Shown here: one piece after another, positions 58,454-64,000 of the stretch
How positions within the stretch are numbered: position 1 is the stretch's first letter
Layout of the letters: each line of letters begins with the position of its first letter
Assembly (NCBI GenBank): GCA_002869535.1
Contig: PKUK01000001.1
Coordinates: 248,001-312,000, forward strand
Source: Arcobacter sp.
Lineage (GTDB): Bacteria; Campylobacterota; Campylobacteria; Campylobacterales; Arcobacteraceae
Length of the DNA: 64,000 bases
Direction of reading: 5' to 3'
Program-made: the position numbers and the translations under genes
The notes under the pieces: generated by a model
Seen by the model: only the letters and a program-made list of their open reading frames with translations
Database searches by the model: none
Told to the model about the DNA's origin: nothing

Positions 58454-60235
58454 ATGAACAAAAAAATAACTACAAGCTTTGTTGCAAGCTTTCTATTAGC
58501 AACATCAAACCTTTATTCACAACCCTTATCAGAAATCACAGTCGTAAGTGCTACAAAGTCAGAACAATCAATTAAAGATGTTACTTCTAATGTTGAAGTT
58601 ATTACAAAAGAAGAGATTGAAGAGAGACATTATGTAAATGTAAGTGATGCATTAAAAACAATATCTGGTCTTAGTATTGTAAGTAATGGAGGAGTAGGAC
58701 AAAGTGACTCTTTATTTATAAGAGGTGTAAGTGCAAAAAGGGTTTTAATTTTAATTGATGGGATAAGATATAACGAACCAGCTGGTTTAAGTGGTGCGCC
58801 ATTAGCACAATTAAACATTGAGAATGTAGAGCAAATTGAAGTAGTAAAAGGTGCTCAGTCAGGTATTTGGGGTGCAGATGCGAGTGGTGGTGTTATAAAT
58901 ATTATTACAAGTAAACCTAAGTCTGGAATACATGGAAATGCTGGTGTAGAGTATGGAAGTTATAACAGTAAAAAACTTTTTGGTTCTATATCTAATAGAA
59001 ATGAAAAGGGTTATATAAAATTTGACGCAAATAGAATTAATAGTGATGGAATCAGTGCTTATGAACCAAATGGCTCTAATTGGAATGATTTAGGATTAGA
59101 GAGTGATTTTTATACAAATAACACTTATACCATTGGTACAGGATTATATTTAAACAATGAAGATGAACTAGGAATATCTTTTAAAAAGATTGATGCAAGA
59201 TATGCTTATGATAGTGGTTCTTCTGACAATATAACAAATAAAGGTAAACTTCAACACTATTTTAAATCTGTATATTTTACACATAAACTAGATTCCTTTC
59301 AATTAAAATTAAATGCACAACAATCAAAATTTGATAGAACACAAGGTACATTTAATGCAAAAAGTTTAGTAAATGAATTTTCTGCACAAGCTGATTATAA
59401 TTATATAAAAGATGCTACTTTAATATTTGGTTTAGATAAACAAAATTTTGAAGATATTAGTAACAAAAATAAATATGACACTAAAGCTGTTTATATCTCT
59501 AATACCAATAAATTTGGTAAATTTAGTATAAATGAAACCTTGAGATATGATGATAATAGTAAGTTTGATGAAAAGGCTACTGGTAAACTTGGAATCAAAT
59601 ATAATATTAATAATGACATAGTAGTATCTTCAAATTACGGAACAGCATATAATGCACCTTCACTTTCTAATCTAAGTTATACTCCAAGTTTAGTACCTGA
59701 GACAACTAAGTCATTTGACTTAAATTTTGGATATAAAGATTTAAAACTTACTTATTTTGAAAGTAAAATAAAGAATATGATTCAATATATTTCAGGTTCA
59801 TTCCCAAATTCACAATATGAAAATCTTTCTGGAGAATCAAAATTTAAAGGTTATGAGCTTAGTTATAAAAAAGATATTTTAGAAGATATGTTGTTATCTC
59901 TAAACTATACACACTTAAATGCAAAAGATAATAATGGAGCTTATTTACCAAGAAGAGCAAATGATGAGCTAAATGTTTCGATGGATTATTATGGAATCGA
60001 AAAAGCACACATAAATATTAATAGTTCATATACAGGTACAAGATATAATGATACTGCAAAAACAGAAAAAACAGGAAACTATACTATTTGGAATGCTGTA
60101 ATTAATTATAAAATTAAAAGAAATATTTAAACTTATGTAAAATTTGATAATATCTTTAATAAATATTATCAAACGATTTATAATTATGCAACACCAGGTA
60201 GAAGTGCATACGTTGGTTTAAAGGTAAGTTTCTAA
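58454..60235 (+). pseudogene. btuB: BtuB-like TonB-dependent receptor interrupted by in-frame TAA at 60128-60130
   Basis: SEITVVSATKSEQSIKDVTSNVEVITKEEIEE; after the stop the same frame gives TYVKFDNIFNKYYQTIYNYATPGRSAYVGLKVSF, the expected last beta strands. Confidence 0.88.
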
Positions 60236-60236
60236 T

Positions 60237-61061
60237 ATGAAAAAGTTTTTAATAATACTTTTTTTAATAGTGAATTTAGAAGCGAGTGAGAGAATAGTAA
60301 CTCTTACTCCTTCTATAAATGAAATAGTTTATGCTTTAGGTGTTGGTAAAAATGTAGTTGCTAATACTAGATATTGTGATTTTCCTGAAGATTCTAAAAA
60401 AGTAGAAAAAGTAGGTGGATATGCTTCGATTTCTTTAGAAAAAATTCTACTAGCAAATCCTAGTGTTGTAATTGCCCAAAATTATGATGAGAAACTACTT
60501 TCAAATCTAAAAAATCTCAATATAAAAACTTTGACTTTTAAGACAAATAGAATAGAAGATATAAACTATACTATAGATACTTTGGGAAGTTATTTTAGTA
60601 AAGAAGAAAAAGCCAAAGAACTCATTTCAAATATAAATAACTCTTTATCTTCTCTAAATGGTATAGAAAAAGACAAAAAGATTTTAGTGGTAATAAGCCC
60701 TAAAAAGACTCTTTCAAATCAAATCTATGTATCAGGTAACTATTTATATTTTGAAGATATTATAAAAGCTAGTGGAAATATAAATGCTTTTCAATCATCA
60801 AGTAAAGCACAACCCGTAGTAAACACAGAAAAGATAATTAAAATGAATCCTGATATTATAGTTTTACTTGCACCATTTTTTGATGGTAAACCAAAAGAGA
60901 TAGAAGAGATAAAAAAACTTTGGCTAGATTTACCAATAACAGCAGCACAAAATAAAAATATATATGCAGTAGATAAACTATACGCAGGAATTCCTAGCCA
61001 AAGGGTTGTTTATTTTATCAATGATTTTAAAAAGATATTAGAAAATGTTAGAGATAAATAA
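60237..61061 (+). CDS. btuF: Cobalamin ABC transporter substrate-binding protein
   Basis: RIVTLTPSINEIVYALGVGKNVVANTRYCDFPEDSKKVEKVGGYASISLEKIL; genomic context. Confidence 0.88.
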   Translation: MKKFLIILFLIVNLEASERIVTLTPSINEIVYALGVGKNVVANTRYCDFPEDSKKVEKVGGYASISLEKILLANPSVVIAQNYDEKLLSNLKNLNIKTLTFKTNRIEDINYTIDTLGSYFSKEEKAKELISNINNSLSSLNGIEKDKKILVVISPKKTLSNQIYVSGNYLYFEDIIKASGNINAFQSSSKAQPVVNTEKIIKMNPDIIVLLAPFFDGKPKEIEEIKKLWLDLPITAAQNKNIYAVDKLYAGIPSQRVVYFINDFKKILENVRDK

Positions 61062-61743
61062 TTATACAAGTTCTATTTTAAAAGATATTAGTTTTCATCT
61101 AAAAGAGGATGAAAACCTAATAATTCTTGGACATAATGGAGCAGGAAAATCAACCCTTGCAAAAGTTTTATCAAATCTAATAGAAAATGATAGTGTAAAA
61201 ATATACAATCAAAATATTGTAGATATAACTGACAATAATAGAGCTACATTTATAAACTATATTCCTCCTAAATTTGAGATGTTTGATGAGTATATCACCT
61301 TAAGAGAGTTTTTAGAACTCTCTTGTATAAATAATATTGATAATGAAAAAATTGATAATGTAATAAAGCTATTAAATTTAAAAAAGTTAGAAAACAAATA
61401 CTGCATAACTTTTAGTTCAGGAGAAAAACAACTCTTATTATTAGGTTCTAGTATTATGCATAACGCAAAGATTACAATCTTTGATGAACTAACGGCAAAC
61501 TTGGATATTAGTAGGATAAAAGAGGTATTTGATATCTTTAAATCAGACTTTTTAAAACAAAAAATTATCATAACCCACAATCTTGATTTAGCTTATGCCT
61601 TAAAATATAAAATTTTGTATATGGACTCTGGCAAGATTGAATTTTTTGGAGAAAATGAAAAGTTTTTCTCAAGTGAAAATCTAAAAAGATTTTATAATGA
61701 TTCTATTATAAAAGTAAATGAACATTTGGTAGTAAACCTATGA
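61045..61743 (+). CDS. btuD: Cobalamin ABC transporter ATPase
   Basis: LGHNGAGKSTLAKVLSNL Walker A, FSSGEKQLLLLGSSIM signature, ITIFDELTANLD Walker B. Confidence 0.9.
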   Translation: MLEINNYTSSILKDISFHLKEDENLIILGHNGAGKSTLAKVLSNLIENDSVKIYNQNIVDITDNNRATFINYIPPKFEMFDEYITLREFLELSCINNIDNEKIDNVIKLLNLKKLENKYCITFSSGEKQLLLLGSSIMHNAKITIFDELTANLDISRIKEVFDIFKSDFLKQKIIITHNLDLAYALKYKILYMDSGKIEFFGENEKFFSSENLKRFYNDSIIKVNEHLVVNL

Positions 61744-62696
61744 AAAAACTACTCTATATAATAGCAACAACTATACTAATTATATCCCCATTTTTAGGTG
61801 AAATAACTCTAAATATAAATGATATTTTTAATGCTAACACAATGACTTATCAAGTTTTTTGGGATCTTAGAGTTTCAAGGGTATTATTGGCATTTTTTGT
61901 TGGTGGAATTTTGGCTTTAGGTGGACTTATTTTTCAAATAATATTTAAAAACTCACTTATCACACCATATACTCTAGGAATAGCAAGTGGAACGACACTT
62001 TTTACAGCTATTTCGATAGTATTTTTCCCAGCAGTTATTATGTCTATATCTTCTGCTTTGGGTTCACTTTTAACCATAACGATTCTCTATTTTATCTCTA
62101 AAAAGATAAATAAAGATAGCATTGCCGTTTCTACAAACTCTATTTTACTTATAGGTATTGCTTTATCTTATTTTTATTCATCGGCTTTGATGTTGGTTTT
62201 TTATATGAGTAATTTAGAACAAAACTATTCAATAGTAAGGTTTACTCTAGGAAGCCTAGATACGGTTGGTTTTTCAAGTGTTACAACTTTGTTACTTGTT
62301 AGTGTAGTTTTATATGGTATTATTTATTGGAAAAAATCGGATATTAAACTTTTACTTATTTCAAATGATACTGCATTTTTAAAAGGTTTAAATGTAAATA
62401 AGTTAAATCTTCTTTTACTAATAGTCATATCTTTAGCTGTAGGTATAAGTATAAGTTTTGTTGGACCAATTGGTTTTGTGGGTTTAGTTATTCCTCATAT
62501 AATAAAACTTATTTATAAAAAAAGTGCAGATAAACTTATTTTTCCAGTATTTTTTTATGGAGGAATTTTTTTAGTAGCGTCTGATTTGATTGCAAGAAAT
62601 TTAAATACTGCTTCAACTCTACCAATAGGGGTAGTTACTGCTTTCATTGGAGCTCCATTTTTTGTATATCTATTGATTAAAAGAAATAAAAGGTGA
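61740..62696 (+). CDS. btuC: FecCD-type cobalamin ABC transporter permease
   Basis: DLRVSRVLLAFFVGGILALGGLIFQIIFKNSLITPYTLGIASG, GPIGFVGLVIPHIIKL. Confidence 0.92.
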   Translation: MKKLLYIIATTILIISPFLGEITLNINDIFNANTMTYQVFWDLRVSRVLLAFFVGGILALGGLIFQIIFKNSLITPYTLGIASGTTLFTAISIVFFPAVIMSISSALGSLLTITILYFISKKINKDSIAVSTNSILLIGIALSYFYSSALMLVFYMSNLEQNYSIVRFTLGSLDTVGFSSVTTLLLVSVVLYGIIYWKKSDIKLLLISNDTAFLKGLNVNKLNLLLLIVISLAVGISISFVGPIGFVGLVIPHIIKLIYKKSADKLIFPVFFYGGIFLVASDLIARNLNTASTLPIGVVTAFIGAPFFVYLLIKRNKR

Positions 62697-62700
62697 TAAT

Positions 62701-63960
62701 ATGAAAGCCTTATGTATAAGTGCAAGTGCCTCAAATCAAGGTAAGACAGTTTTAACAACTGCCTTATTATATCACTTCAAAGACTCTGTCCGACCTTTTA
62801 AAATGGGACCTGATTTTATAGATCCTCAATTTCATAAAATAGTTTGTCAAACTCCTAGTATAAACCTTGATAGATATATGATGAATAAAAAAGAGTTACA
62901 ATGGCTTTTTTATAACTATAGTAATAAAAAAATCTCCATTTGTGAAGGTGTTATGGGCTTTTATGATGGACATGATAAAAAAAGTAGTGCTTATGATATC
63001 TCAAAACTATTAGATATACCTACAATTATTTTACTTGATGGAAGTGGCAGTTATATAACCGTAAGTGCAGTTTTACAGGGTCTAAAAAACTATAAGAAAA
63101 ACAACACTATAAAAGCAGTTGTTTTAAATAAGATTGCAACTGCAGCCCATTATGAATTGATAAAAAATATTATAGAAAAAGATTTTAAAGATATTGTAGT
63201 TTTAGGTTGGATAAAAAGTGGTCTTGAATCACTTGGTGAAACACACTTAGGACTTGATTTAAAAGACTTAGAAAAAATTGAAAAGATAAGCCAAGATGTT
63301 TTAGAACATATTGATATGAAAAAACTTGAGGAAATATCAAAAATTCATAAAAAAGTTAAAATCAATTATCCCTTTGAAAAAATACCAAAACAGAATAAGA
63401 AATTAGCAATTGTACATGATATAAATTTCTCATTTTTATATCATGATAATTTAGTTTTTCTAAAAGAGATTTTTAATGAAGTAATAATCGTTGATTCTAC
63501 AAAAGATGAACCAATCCCAGATGATGCAGATATTGTATATATTTGTGGTGGTTATATTGAAACAAATGAAGCGTACAAAAGAGTAGAAAACTCACATAAC
63601 TTTAAATCATCACTTATAAAACATGCCCAAGAAAAACCAATATACGCAGAGTGTGCTGGACTGTTATATTTAGGTCTTAGTGTCGATGATAAGCCTATGA
63701 GCTCTATTTTGGATATTAGCTTTTCAAAAGAGAAAAGATTTCAAAGAATGGGTTACTATTTCAATGAAGATGGCATAAAAGGTCATGCTTTTCACTATAC
63801 AAAACCAAGTGAAGAAAATAGTGGTTTTGATAGATTATCTAAGTCAAAAGAGTTGCTTGGAAAATATGGTTCATGGGAAAAAGGAAAAGTCTTTGGAACA
63901 TATTTACACACTATGTTTAGAGGAAATATTAAGCTAATAAAAAAAAGATTATTGCCATAA
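62701..63960 (+). CDS. cbiA: Cobyrinate a,c-diamide synthase (CbiA/CobB)
   Basis: ISASASNQGKTVLTTALLYHF, RPFKMGPDFIDPQFH, CEGVMGFYDGHD, YAECAGLLYLG, GHAFHYTKP. Confidence 0.93.
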   Translation: MKALCISASASNQGKTVLTTALLYHFKDSVRPFKMGPDFIDPQFHKIVCQTPSINLDRYMMNKKELQWLFYNYSNKKISICEGVMGFYDGHDKKSSAYDISKLLDIPTIILLDGSGSYITVSAVLQGLKNYKKNNTIKAVVLNKIATAAHYELIKNIIEKDFKDIVVLGWIKSGLESLGETHLGLDLKDLEKIEKISQDVLEHIDMKKLEEISKIHKKVKINYPFEKIPKQNKKLAIVHDINFSFLYHDNLVFLKEIFNEVIIVDSTKDEPIPDDADIVYICGGYIETNEAYKRVENSHNFKSSLIKHAQEKPIYAECAGLLYLGLSVDDKPMSSILDISFSKEKRFQRMGYYFNEDGIKGHAFHYTKPSEENSGFDRLSKSKELLGKYGSWEKGKVFGTYLHTMFRGNIKLIKKRLLP

Positions 63961-64000
63961 GTAAAAGTAGTGAATCAAGTTTTGATTTAAAGTTAAGTGC

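Noticed and set aside
29903-60235. Global reassignment of TAA to a sense codon
   Set aside because: Most intact genes in the window terminate at TAA at the expected C-terminus, so wholesale recoding is not plausible
1-64000. CRISPR arrays, tRNAs, insertion sequences, prophage
   Set aside because: No regularly spaced repeat-spacer arrays, tRNA cloverleaf signatures, transposase/integrase or phage structural genes recognised

Overview
AT-rich bacterial chromosome segment with gene content and style of the Campylobacterota, probably Arcobacter-like (inference from protein content; no search was run). Mostly housekeeping genes: secA 5' end, lolA, RNase P RNA, hup, rsmH, RND pump, queA, tatBC, nadE, lpxK, aroE, malic enzyme, purU, trmL, plus several two-component systems and cytochromes c. 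Accessory content: (1) a divergent B12-dependent glutamate-mutase-type operon (S/E/L subunits) fused to an AMP-dependent ligase, with no methylaspartate ammonia-lyase nearby; (2) an OvoA-type ovothiol synthase next to an ADP-ribosylglycohydrolase and an RraA-like gene; (3) a TCS / TonB receptor / Fe-S membrane protein / ExbBD-TonB locus; (4) a cobalamin uptake/CbiA locus. Main hunt results: a candidate ~95-nt small RNA at about 57621-57718 with a CU-rich hairpin loop complementary to its own terminator arm; 11-bp-phased direct-repeat arrays in several promoters (four phased ATGT repeats before malic enzyme; TTAACA pairs before the TonB receptor and the sRNA; related repeats before ccoG and between the Na/Pi transporter and a response regulator); four in-frame premature TAA codons in three otherwise intact membrane-protein genes (ccoG and two TonB receptors); and a degenerate duplication of the ccoG promoter and start flanking a response-regulator gene. 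No CRISPR array, tRNA, IS element or prophage was recognised.
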